From Opitutaceae bacterium (GTDB taxonomy: Bacteria > Verrucomicrobiota > Verrucomicrobiia > Opitutales > Opitutaceae), in assembly GCA_005787865.1 (NCBI GenBank), contig SXZN01000188.1, positions 1 through 5,971 of the forward strand: a DNA stretch of 5,971 nucleotides, read 5' to 3'. The position numbers and the translations under genes were made by a program. Below, one piece after another: positions 1 through 5,971 of this stretch. Below the pieces are notes generated by a model. The model was not told the origin of the DNA, did not search any database, and was given only the letters and a program-made list of their open reading frames with translations. Each line of letters opens with the position of its first letter. The stretch's first letter is position 1.

Positions 1-404
1 AAAGCGCCGCGCCGGAGCAACCAAGCTTGGGTCACCGCCAAACCAAAATCAACCAGCGTGACACTTGCCCAAGCCGGCACCAACCAACCACGTAAAATAG
101 CCCACGCCGCAAACGTGCCCGCCGCTAAGCGGAAGATTATAGTTATTTCTAAAGTCGCGCGGAGCAGCGTTCCTTTTCCGGTCAGTCGCCAACTGCGCCA
201 AGCCCATAAATAACTCGTGCCAACGGCAAAAACAAAGGCCCCCACAAAACGTAAATAAACCAAATCCCCGTAAACTTCCTTCACCCCCATCTGGTGCAAC
301 ATCAGCGCGGGGGCACCCATGAAACCCAACCCCGTACAAAAATCGAGCGCCCCAGCCGTGAAGGATAAGCCGACAGCTAATTGATTAATGGTTTTCGTCT
401 GCAT
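1..404 (-). CDS. Partial four-helix membrane protein, uncharacterised
   Basis: The minus-strand frame is open from an ATG at 404 to the window edge, giving 134 codons with no stop, so the C-terminus is missing. The start is fixed: an in-frame TAA lies at 413-411, three codons upstream, and an AGGAAG ribosome-binding site (minus strand, 421-416) sits 11 bases before the ATG. The protein begins MQTKTINQLAVGLSF and is strongly hydrophobic. I see four likely membrane helices at about residues 9-33, 48-70, 80-104 and 108-130, with short basic loops (WRSWRLTGKG, LLRRG). This suggests a small inner-membrane protein. I do not recognise the family. It has too few histidines for a cytochrome b561, the partner sometimes seen with YceI proteins. 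A DoxX-like or DUF4345-like four-helix protein is possible but unproven. It starts 39 bases after the YceI gene on the same strand, so co-transcription is likely. Confidence 0.8.
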   Translation of the reverse strand, partial: MQTKTINQLAVGLSFTAGALDFCTGLGFMGAPALMLHQMGVKEVYGDLVYLRFVGAFVFAVGTSYLWAWRSWRLTGKGTLLRATLEITIIFRLAAGTFAAWAILRGWLVPAWASVTLVDFGLAVTQAWLLRRGA

Positions 405-415
405 CGCTGGTTAAT

Positions 416-421
416 CTTCCT
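416..421 (-). promoter_or_regulatory. Ribosome-binding site of the partial membrane protein gene
   Basis: The minus strand reads AGGAAG here, 11 bases before the ATG at 404. It lies in the 39-base gap after the YceI stop codon. The spacing is slightly long, but this is one of the few purine-rich Shine-Dalgarno candidates in the window, and it supports the start chosen for a gene cut by the window edge. Confidence 0.5.
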
Positions 422-443
422 GCGCAGAAGCCAACTGATTCAA

Positions 444-1004
444 TTATTTTTCCCTAACCACACTGACTAGCCCTGTGAGCTTGAAACGTACCTTCACTTC
501 CGGATCAACTTTGGCGACATAGGCCAGTCGGATAATTTTCAGATTCCACGATCGATGATCGATCACGGTCTCCCCAGTCAGCGTATAAGTATCATCAAGC
601 TTGGTTAAATTAACGGGAAATTCAATGCGCTCGGTTACCCCATGGAGCGTAAGCCGGCCGGATACCTGCCCTTGGCCGTCGGGCATGAGAGCGATATTGC
701 CCACTTCAAAACGACCCTCCAATAAGCTTCCGCCCAGCCATTTTAACATCGCAGTATCGCGATCGATCTTGCCGGTTTTGAGATCGGTAAAGTTAAAACT
801 AAAAATTGCTCCCTTAATCTTTCCATTGGCGTCCAACTTGATCTTCGCGTCGTAGTGATCGAGGTGGCCGGTGAATGAACCCGCCGTGGCCTTGACATCA
901 ATATCGATAAAGGAGCGCGTGGGATCTATTTTCAGGGTCCGCTCCGCGGCGCCGCTCGCCAATGGCAACAATAAGGCAACCAGCCAGGGAGTAAATATTT
1001 TCAT
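444..1004 (-). CDS. YceI family exported protein
   Basis: A 186-residue protein with an N-terminal signal peptide: basic MK start, hydrophobic core to about residue 15, likely cleavage after residue 19 or 20 in ASGAA. It is therefore periplasmic or secreted. The mature part (about 167 aa, normal for the family) matches the YceI pattern. It has an opening strand LKIDPTRSFIDIDVKA (24-39), the central T-x-K-x-DRD segment (77-83, KTGKIDRD region), LTLHGVTERIEFPV (118-131, the family's hallmark LxxHGVTxxxxFPV), and the closing VIDHRSWNLKI (148-157). YceI proteins fold as lipocalin-like beta barrels that bind isoprenoid or other long lipids; the ligand here is unknown. The start is unambiguous because an in-frame TAA lies only two codons upstream (1010-1008). 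The only purine-rich upstream sequence, GGAGAG at 1029-1024, is 19 bases away, so translation initiation looks weakly Shine-Dalgarno dependent or coupled. It sits 56 bases after the preceding minus-strand gene and 39 before the next, probably in one operon. Confidence 0.92.
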   Translation of the reverse strand: MKIFTPWLVALLLPLASGAAERTLKIDPTRSFIDIDVKATAGSFTGHLDHYDAKIKLDANGKIKGAIFSFNFTDLKTGKIDRDTAMLKWLGGSLLEGRFEVGNIALMPDGQGQVSGRLTLHGVTERIEFPVNLTKLDDTYTLTGETVIDHRSWNLKIIRLAYVAKVDPEVKVRFKLTGLVSVVREK

Positions 1005-1060
1005 AACTTAAGAAATAGGGAGGCTCTCCGCAGACCGCAATCTTGCCGTTTTGGGCCGCC

Positions 1061-1525
1061 TCATCCCCGGCCGCCACGTAAAACGATCAAGCTCTCGAGA
1101 TCATTTTTCTCAAATTCCTTCCAGTAACGGTCTTCAATTTTTTTTAAGCGTTCATCCGTAGAAAGGGGCGGCTCAACTCCGGGCGTCTCCATCGTCCGCT
1201 TGGCTTGATCCCCGGCTAAATCACGATCAGCTAAGCGCGCGACAATTTCGTGCCAAAAAGTGTCATTTTGAAATTCACTCTGGATTTCTCGAATCCGTTC
1301 ATCTTCCGCGAGTTTAGGGGCGGGCTGTAAGGTGCCATCGGCATTTTTCTCTACCAAGTCGGCGCAACCAAGCGTCGCCGCTAAGGCGAGGAGTTTTTGA
1401 TCAAAATTAAAATACCGCTTCGCCGCCGCGGTGTCTTCTCCTTGATAACCTGTCACTGCCCACATCCCGAGATGGACGAGCTCAAGGAGTTGCCGATATT
1501 CTTTAGGCGTAAAAGAGGCTTTCAT
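1061..1525 (-). CDS. Conserved-looking hypothetical protein, about 154 aa
   Basis: An uncharacterised, acidic, helix-rich soluble protein with no signal peptide or membrane segment, so probably cytoplasmic. It starts MKASFTPKEYRQLLELVHLG. Visible blocks are YRQLLELVHLGMWAVTGY near the N-terminus, FWHEIVARLADRDLAGDQ around residues 90-107, and a C-terminal helix DRYWKEFEKNDLESLIVL. The order (Y..LLELV.LG.W, then FW.E...RLA.RD, then a C-terminal E-rich helix) reminds me of a small uncharacterised family found in diverse anaerobes and spirochaetes; this is recollection, not a search result. The N- and C-terminal blocks suggest it is complete. ATG at 1525 is taken as the start; a GTG directly before it (1528) would add one residue. 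No good Shine-Dalgarno is seen apart from a GGCGGG stretch. It is the first gene of the minus-strand trio and is divergent from glycyl-tRNA synthetase. An A8 run (minus strand, 1145-1138) encodes part of LKKIED. No function can be assigned. Confidence 0.8.
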   Translation of the reverse strand: MKASFTPKEYRQLLELVHLGMWAVTGYQGEDTAAAKRYFNFDQKLLALAATLGCADLVEKNADGTLQPAPKLAEDERIREIQSEFQNDTFWHEIVARLADRDLAGDQAKRTMETPGVEPPLSTDERLKKIEDRYWKEFEKNDLESLIVLRGGRG

Positions 1526-1628
1526 CACCCGCCACGGTTACCCGCCGGCTTCGCCTCGCAAGCGTGAAGTTAGCCGTGTAACGCGGCATTGACCACCCTC
1601 CCTTAGCGTGGCAACGGTTGCCTCTCTC
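1526..1628. promoter_or_regulatory. Divergent intergenic region between hypothetical gene and glyS
   Basis: These 103 bases must hold or lie close to the promoters of both the minus-strand trio and glycyl-tRNA synthetase, because the two start in opposite directions from here. I could not find a convincing -35/-10 pair in either direction. A TTGACC at 1589-1594 has no suitable -10 partner. An imperfect inverted repeat (CACGGTTA at 1533-1540, TAGCCGTG at 1571-1578, one G/T wobble) could form a hairpin or be an operator. It is too short for a T-box leader, and no such motif is visible. Confidence 0.45.
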
Positions 1629-3155
1629 ATGTCTAGCTCTGTCGAACCCACTAACCTCATGGAAGCCATCGTCTCGCTCGCGAAACGCCGGGGCTTTATT
1701 TATTCGTCCTCCGAAATTTACGGCGGCTTTAACGGTTTTTTCGACTACGGTCCCCTCGGCGCGGAACTTAAGAAAAATATCCGCGACTGCTGGTGGAATG
1801 ATATGGTGCGGCGGCGGGAAGATATTGTGGGCCTTGAGTCGTCTATTATTATGCACCCCAAGGTATGGGAAGCCTCTGGCCACGTCGCGGGCTTCACCGA
1901 TCCGCTTGTTGATTGTAAGGTTTCCAAGATGCGCTACCGGGCGGATCAACTTTTTTTCTCTCCTGTAATCGTTGATAGAAAAACCGTCGGTTATGTCTCA
2001 GCCCTCGAAAGCGAAAAGACCGCCGAGGAACTGCAGGCGGCCGCCGAATCCTATAAACGCAAAAAGGCCCTCCAAGGCACCCTCGCGCCGGTCACCCCCA
2101 AGGATTTTACCGAAGCCCAGGAAGCCGAAATTGCTTTAATTCCCTCTCCCGCCACGGGCGAGCCCGGGAGCCTAACCGCTCCGCGCGCGTTTAACATGAT
2201 GTTCCAAACGAATGTTGGCGCGATGAGCGATGCCTCATCGGTCGCTTACCTGCGGCCCGAGACAGCTCAAGGTATGTTTGTCGATTTTAAGAACGTTGTG
2301 GATACGACGCGCGTAAAACTACCTTTCGGTATCGCCCAAATCGGTAAGTCATTCCGCAATGAGATCACCCCGCGTAATTTCATCTTCCGCTCGCGGGAGT
2401 TTGAGCAGATGGAAATGGAGTATTTTATTCACGAGGATGCGGACTGGGCTAAATGTCACGAAGAGTGGATTGTCTGGTGTGAAACCTGGCTAAAAAGTGT
2501 TGGCCTGCCCGATACCCACCTTACCCGCTACACTCACCCGAAGGAGAAGCTAGCATTCTATTCTCGGGGCACGGTGGATATCATGTTTAAATATCCCTTC
2601 GGGGTGCAGGAGCTTTGGGGGATCGCCGCCCGCGGCAATTACGACCTGACCCAACACGCCACGGCTTCCGGTAAGCCCCAGGAGATTTTTGACGAAACGA
2701 CGAAGAAAAAATTTGTGCCGCATGTCATTGAACCAGCGGTGGGCGTAGATCGTATCCTCCTTGCCGTGCTTTGCGCCGCCTACGCCGTCGAAGACGTGCC
2801 GGATGAAAAGGGTAACGTTGAACAACGGACTGTGCTGCGCCTCTCGCCCCGACTGGCTCCCTTTAAGGTGGCCGTCCTGCCGCTCATTAAAAATAAAGAG
2901 CTTCTCGTGGGCCGTGCGCGCGACTTGTACACCAAGTTGAAGCGCAAATATGCGGTTTTCTATGACGATGGGGGTGCCATTGGTAAACGCTACCGGCGCC
3001 AAGACGAAGCGGGCACCCCTTGGTGTGTAACCATTGATTTTGAGACGATCGAAAAACCGGGCGACACCTTTACCTTACGTGAGCGTGATTCGATGCAGCA
3101 AAAGCGCATTACGGAGGCTGAATTATTTGCGCTGCTGGACGAACACGTCTATTGA
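1629..3155 (+). CDS. glyQS: Glycyl-tRNA synthetase (single-chain alpha2 type)
   Basis: This class II aminoacyl-tRNA synthetase attaches glycine to tRNA-Gly in the cytoplasm. From the chosen ATG it has 508 residues, normal for the homodimeric (eukaryote/Thermus-like) form and unlike the two-subunit GlyQ+GlyS enzyme. Visible landmarks are SSEIYGG and FDYGPLG (38-44) in the N-terminal catalytic region, RPETAQG (209-215), motif 2 beginning FRNEITPRNFIF (from 242) and continuing through SREFEQMEME, ELWGIAARGNYDL (328-340), and motif 3 PHVIEPAVGVDR (364-375). The C-terminal anticodon-binding domain spans about 408-503, with the typical DDGGAIGKRYRRQDE followed by GTPW and LRERDSMQQ. All key blocks are intact. 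The start is uncertain: an in-frame TGA at 1590-1592 leaves GTG 1608 (515 aa), ATG 1629 or ATG 1659. ATG 1629 (MSSSVEPTNLMEAI) gives an N-terminus like homologues, but none of the three has a clear Shine-Dalgarno. It is a stand-alone gene. Some annotations use the symbol glyS for this form. Confidence 0.97.
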   Translation: MSSSVEPTNLMEAIVSLAKRRGFIYSSSEIYGGFNGFFDYGPLGAELKKNIRDCWWNDMVRRREDIVGLESSIIMHPKVWEASGHVAGFTDPLVDCKVSKMRYRADQLFFSPVIVDRKTVGYVSALESEKTAEELQAAAESYKRKKALQGTLAPVTPKDFTEAQEAEIALIPSPATGEPGSLTAPRAFNMMFQTNVGAMSDASSVAYLRPETAQGMFVDFKNVVDTTRVKLPFGIAQIGKSFRNEITPRNFIFRSREFEQMEMEYFIHEDADWAKCHEEWIVWCETWLKSVGLPDTHLTRYTHPKEKLAFYSRGTVDIMFKYPFGVQELWGIAARGNYDLTQHATASGKPQEIFDETTKKKFVPHVIEPAVGVDRILLAVLCAAYAVEDVPDEKGNVEQRTVLRLSPRLAPFKVAVLPLIKNKELLVGRARDLYTKLKRKYAVFYDDGGAIGKRYRRQDEAGTPWCVTIDFETIEKPGDTFTLRERDSMQQKRITEAELFALLDEHVY

Positions 3156-3157
3156 GC

Positions 3158-3178
3158 CCGTCGGTTGAGGTTTTTTTT
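3158..3178 (+). terminator. Possible weak intrinsic terminator after glyS
   Basis: A run of eight T (3171-3178) lies 16 bases after the glycyl-tRNA synthetase stop codon, as expected for transcript release. The preceding sequence can form only a poor hairpin (AGCC/GGTT with a four-base loop and a G-T wobble), so this is a weak candidate and could be just a T tract. Confidence 0.3.
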
Positions 3179-3195
3179 CGGTGGGTGCTGCGGTC

Positions 3196-3223
3196 ATGAT
3201 GCCCCTGCGGAACTTTCTGTAAT
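3196..3223 (+). promoter_or_regulatory. Low-confidence promoter candidate for SNF2 gene
   Basis: TGTAAT at 3218-3223 matches five of six bases of the bacterial -10 consensus. A poor -35-like ATGATG (3 of 6 matches) lies 16 bases upstream. Transcription would begin around 3230, before either proposed TTG start of the SNF2 gene. It fits the gene layout, but such matches are common by chance. Confidence 0.2.
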
Positions 3224-3274
3224 AAACGCAGGTCAAGCTGGCGCTTTGTCACTTTCTTGTCTTGGTTCTCACCC

Positions 3275-5971
3275 TTGTCCTCCTCCAGTCATCCTCTTCA
3301 CACCACCGATAGTGCCCTCGCCCGCCACGCGGACGAATTAGCGGCTTGGCTAGGAACCTTTGCTTCCGCCCAACGGCAACGCGGTAAAACTTATCAACGA
3401 GAAGGCCGGGTTCGCGCGCTGCGTATTATTAACACCCGCGCGCTGGCTAAAGTTCAAGGCACTGAGCTCTATTCGATTCGTTTTGATCACGACGCCGCCC
3501 ATGGTTGGGCTTCGGTTTGCACCTGTACGGTCGAGGTTAATTGTAAGCACGTTTATGCTGCAGGCTTAGCCCTCCTTGATCGCTTACGGGAAGCTCCCGC
3601 TGAAGAAGCTTTATCCGCAGCTGCCCCCGCGGTCAGCGAATCACTCACGGCCCACGTCGCTAAAGCTCTTGGGCGCACCCTGAAGCGGACGGAACAGGCT
3701 TGGCTGCGCCGGCTCGCAGAAACCCACGCGCTGCTATTACAAGGCGGCCAGCTTGATCCGTATTCGCTGAGTTGGTTACTACCCCCTTCGCACCGGCATT
3801 TCGCTTATGGGTATAATGAGCAACCCTGGTGTGAAGGTTGGTGGGAACGCGACCAGCCACCGGCCACCCCCTTAGAGTTGTGGTCGTTTCTTGCCGTGGC
3901 CTTGCAGCGCCGCCAACTGCCCTTGCCAGAATTTATTCTCCCGCTAGCTGACCAAGTGGCCACCGAAGCGCGGATTGCGGAGCGTGAAAATACCCAGAAT
4001 CGGCAGGAATGGACGCGCCGTTTTGAACAACTGCAAGCGGCCTTACCCGCCGCCGTCGCGGCGGATGAATTACCGCGCCCGCCCCAACATGAATTACGTT
4101 TGCGCTTAAACGATCGCGCTTGGCGTTGGGAAACCCGCATCACCGCGCTGACCGTGTGGGAAGAACTACATCCCGAGACCCTCCGCCAGTGGTTAAGCGA
4201 TTCTCGGCAACTTCCGTTGTTTTTTGCGGAACCAGCGCTGCGGCTCGCCTTAGCTTTTCGGGATGCGGTCTTTCAACACGGCTCCGTTCAACCCACCCCT
4301 AAAGCCCGCGAATTTCGCGCCGCGCTCCACGCCGCCCTGACGGATCCCTTAGCCCGCAGTTGCCTCGTGGGCGCCGACCGCGCCGCGCTCACGCTCTCCC
4401 CGACTGCTTTTGTTTGGACCCTGCGCGCGCGCGCGGGTGAGGCCAATGAGCTCGAAGCTATCTTAACCTGCGCTGATGGCTCACCTACGCCCAGCCCTTT
4501 AATTCTCTTAGAGGGATTACCAACCCCGCTCTATTTGCACGACTCGAAGGTGTATCGCGGACCACTGCCGCTCGCGGAGAAAAAAGGCGTTACTGATCCA
4601 GATGCGGCCGCCGATCCCACCCTGCCCGTGGCTTTACCGCGCACGTTACTCACCTTGCCCGCCGCTATGAGTTTTTTCCTGCGCTCTGGGACGCGGATTC
4701 CAGCAGAATTTCAGCGGCCCGTGCGCGAAGAACCGTTGCGCCCCCACCTCCGCTTATCTTTGGAATTTCGCCCGGGAGCCGTGGGCAAGTACGACGAGGC
4801 TGAATCACAAGAGTTACTCAACGTTGATTTCACCACCCTCACGCCCGATGGCACTCACCGCGAGCGTTACACCCTGACTGGTTGGCGAGAAATTACCGCC
4901 TTGCCGACCCCACCACCAGGGGAAGGAGAATCTCTCGTGAGCTATGACCACGCCCCGGCTCAAGCCGCGGTCGCGCCTTTCTTGCACTTTAGTTTACAGT
5001 GGTCTGCTGAACACCCTCAGCAACCTTGCTGGCAGCGCCCCGTTACCGCGACGTTTGCCGATGATCTTTCTGATTGGATCGCCACGCTGCCCGCTAACAC
5101 GGTGTTAGAAGCCACCGACGAACTCGCTGGACTGGTCCGCGCGGCTGATGCCGCTATTTTTGCCCTCGAGGTTGAACCTGATAGCCATGCGCGCGACTGG
5201 TTCGATGTCCGTTTGGTTGTGCGCGCGGCTGATACCACCCTCACAAAAGCTGAAGTGGCTTTACTCCTCGCAGCCCGCGGAGGCTTTGTGCGCCTGGAGG
5301 GTAAAGGTTGGCGCCGCCTCGCCATTGGAACCGATGAAGCCCAGCAAGCCCGTCTCCTCGCGCTGGGTCTCGCAGAAAACCCGACGGCCGGTGAACAACA
5401 TCGTTATCACGCCCTGCAGTTAGCTGGTGATGAAAGCTTGCGCCAAGTCTTTGATGCCCGGGCGTGGGAGCAATTACGGCAGCGGGCGATTGAGTTACGC
5501 GCCGTGCCGCCGCCCGCGGTGCCGGCAGCCATCACCGCCACCCTTCGCCCTTATCAACGAGAAGGTTTTGAGTTTCTCGCCTGGCTTTCAGTCCATGGCT
5601 TGGGTGGAGTGCTCGCTGATGATATGGGTCTAGGTAAAACGGTCCAGGCCCTCACCTGGCTCGTTTGGCTCGCCGAGCGTAATCCAGAAAAACCCTTTCG
5701 GGCGCTCGTCGTGTGTCCAAAATCGGTCACGACTAATTGGCCCCTCGAAGCCGCGCGCTTTGCGCCTACCTTACACCCCACGGTATTCGACCCTGCGATC
5801 CCACAGATTCTAACCAATAAGCAAGGAAGTCAGCTCATCATCGCAAATTACGCTCAATTACGGCTCAACGCAGATACTTTTTCCGCCGGCCATTGGGATG
5901 CGGTTATTCTCGATGAGGGCCAAAATATTAAGAACCCCGGGAGTGCGACCGCGCAAGCCGCCCGCGCCCTG
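3275..5971 (+). CDS. SWIM zinc-finger SNF2-family DNA-dependent ATPase, partial
   Basis: The frame stays open from a TGA at 3197-3199 to the right edge, so at least 899 residues are present and the C-terminus, including the second helicase lobe, is missing. Residue numbers count from TTG 3275. A SWIM zinc-binding motif lies at C82-x-C84-x5-C90-x-H92, preceded by GKTYQREGRVRALRI. Residues of about 93-755 form a long region without recognised motifs. The SNF2 motor begins at LRPYQREGFEFLAWL (757-771), followed by Walker A LADDMGLGKT (780-789), motif Ia ALVVCPKSVTTNW (810-822) and the Walker B box VILDEGQNIKNP (877-888). Family members use ATP to translocate on double-stranded DNA and remodel protein-DNA complexes; the bacterial SWIM-SNF2 type is poorly understood. 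The start is uncertain. There is no in-frame ATG until 4667, so TTG 3275 (LSSSSHPLH) or TTG 3257 is likely, and neither has a Shine-Dalgarno. I see no partner genes, so a defence role is not supported. Confidence 0.9.
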   Translation, partial: MSSSSHPLHTTDSALARHADELAAWLGTFASAQRQRGKTYQREGRVRALRIINTRALAKVQGTELYSIRFDHDAAHGWASVCTCTVEVNCKHVYAAGLALLDRLREAPAEEALSAAAPAVSESLTAHVAKALGRTLKRTEQAWLRRLAETHALLLQGGQLDPYSLSWLLPPSHRHFAYGYNEQPWCEGWWERDQPPATPLELWSFLAVALQRRQLPLPEFILPLADQVATEARIAERENTQNRQEWTRRFEQLQAALPAAVAADELPRPPQHELRLRLNDRAWRWETRITALTVWEELHPETLRQWLSDSRQLPLFFAEPALRLALAFRDAVFQHGSVQPTPKAREFRAALHAALTDPLARSCLVGADRAALTLSPTAFVWTLRARAGEANELEAILTCADGSPTPSPLILLEGLPTPLYLHDSKVYRGPLPLAEKKGVTDPDAAADPTLPVALPRTLLTLPAAMSFFLRSGTRIPAEFQRPVREEPLRPHLRLSLEFRPGAVGKYDEAESQELLNVDFTTLTPDGTHRERYTLTGWREITALPTPPPGEGESLVSYDHAPAQAAVAPFLHFSLQWSAEHPQQPCWQRPVTATFADDLSDWIATLPANTVLEATDELAGLVRAADAAIFALEVEPDSHARDWFDVRLVVRAADTTLTKAEVALLLAARGGFVRLEGKGWRRLAIGTDEAQQARLLALGLAENPTAGEQHRYHALQLAGDESLRQVFDARAWEQLRQRAIELRAVPPPAVPAAITATLRPYQREGFEFLAWLSVHGLGGVLADDMGLGKTVQALTWLVWLAERNPEKPFRALVVCPKSVTTNWPLEAARFAPTLHPTVFDPAIPQILTNKQGSQLIIANYAQLRLNADTFSAGHWDAVILDEGQNIKNPGSATAQAARAL
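3390..3405 (+). repeat. 16-bp direct repeat, copy 1 (within SNF2 gene)
   Basis: CTTATCAACGAGAAGG here recurs exactly at 5550-5565. Both copies are read in the same frame and encode YQREG: this one in the segment before the SWIM motif, the other in the first motif of the ATPase. The copies are 2160 bases apart, a multiple of three. Confidence 0.85.
5550..5565 (+). repeat. 16-bp direct repeat, copy 2 (within SNF2 gene)
   Basis: Second exact copy of the 16-mer at 3390-3405. It encodes the YQREG of LRPYQREGFEFL, the entry motif of the SNF2 ATPase core. Confidence 0.85.

Noticed and set aside
49..339. Minus-strand open frame of 96 codons at the left edge
   Set aside because: It overlaps, in another frame, the membrane-protein gene starting at 404. 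That gene has a ribosome-binding site, a fixed start and four clear membrane helices; the 96-codon frame has a Cys/Gly-rich composition typical of a shadow.
1020..1031. Small hairpin GGAG-AGC-CTCC between the hypothetical and YceI genes
   Set aside because: Only four base pairs and no T tract follows, so it is too weak to call a terminator or attenuator.
1138..1145. A8 homopolymer in the hypothetical gene (possible slippage or phase variation)
   Set aside because: The frame after the run (RYWKEFEKNDLESLIVL) looks like a genuine conserved C-terminus, so there is no sign of a programmed or accidental frameshift.
1503..1949. Minus-strand open frame of 148 codons across the glyS start
   Set aside because: It is antisense to conserved glycyl-tRNA synthetase sequence and overlaps the hypothetical gene. 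It has no recognisable domain or start signal.
2550..3002. Minus-strand open frame of 150 codons inside glyS
   Set aside because: It is fully antisense to motif 3 and the anticodon-binding domain of the synthetase, so it is explained as a shadow frame.
3196..3222. Eight-codon mini-ORF (MMPLRNFL) upstream of the SNF2 gene
   Set aside because: It could be a leader peptide, but it has no Shine-Dalgarno, lacks runs of regulatory codons and is short enough to occur by chance. It also overlaps the weak promoter candidate.
3805..4143. Minus-strand open frame of 112 codons inside the SNF2 gene
   Set aside because: Ser/Arg-rich low-quality translation, antisense to the continuous SNF2 frame.
4423..4435. 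Alternating GC run of 13 bases (possible Z-DNA)
   Set aside because: It encodes an Arg-Ala repeat in the SNF2 frame and is expected by chance in GC-rich coding DNA.
3257..5971. SNF2 ATPase as part of a phage-defence system
   Set aside because: SNF2-type ATPases occur in some defence systems, but no nuclease, methyltransferase or other defence partner is visible, and the neighbouring gene is a housekeeping tRNA synthetase.

Overview
The window looks like an ordinary chromosomal stretch from a moderately GC-rich bacterium. I infer Verrucomicrobiota, probably Opitutales-like. The basis is the single-chain (alpha2) glycyl-tRNA synthetase with its RADQLFFSPV segment, the SWIM-SNF2 ATPase with no ATG start, and generally weak Shine-Dalgarno sequences. 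This placement rests on recalled family resemblance, not a search, and is about 60% sure.

Layout: five protein genes fill almost the whole window, in two divergent blocks. On the minus strand, three closely spaced genes probably form one transcription unit. In transcription order they are an uncharacterised acidic protein of about 154 aa (1525 to 1061), an exported YceI-family lipocalin-like protein (1004 to 444), and a four-helix membrane protein (404 running off the left edge). On the plus strand, glycyl-tRNA synthetase (1629 to 3155) is followed, after a 119-base gap holding a T8 tract, by a very large SWIM-SNF2 ATPase gene (about 3275 running off the right edge). The two blocks are separated by a divergent intergenic region of about 103 bases.

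How they work together: GlyRS charges tRNA-Gly and is a stand-alone housekeeping gene. The SNF2 protein is a DNA-dependent ATPase with an N-terminal zinc-binding SWIM motif. Only the first part of its motor is in the window (Q-motif-like segment, Walker A, motif Ia, DExx box). The minus-strand trio suggests an envelope-associated function (periplasmic YceI plus inner-membrane protein), but its physiological role cannot be read from the sequence.

I found no RNA genes, CRISPR array, insertion sequence, prophage piece or defence island. No stretch longer than about 120 bases lacks a gene. The most noteworthy points are modest: the partial membrane gene at the left edge, the SNF2 gene whose first in-frame ATG lies about 1.4 kb inside its frame, an exact in-frame 16-bp direct repeat in that gene, and the uncharacterised three-gene envelope cluster.
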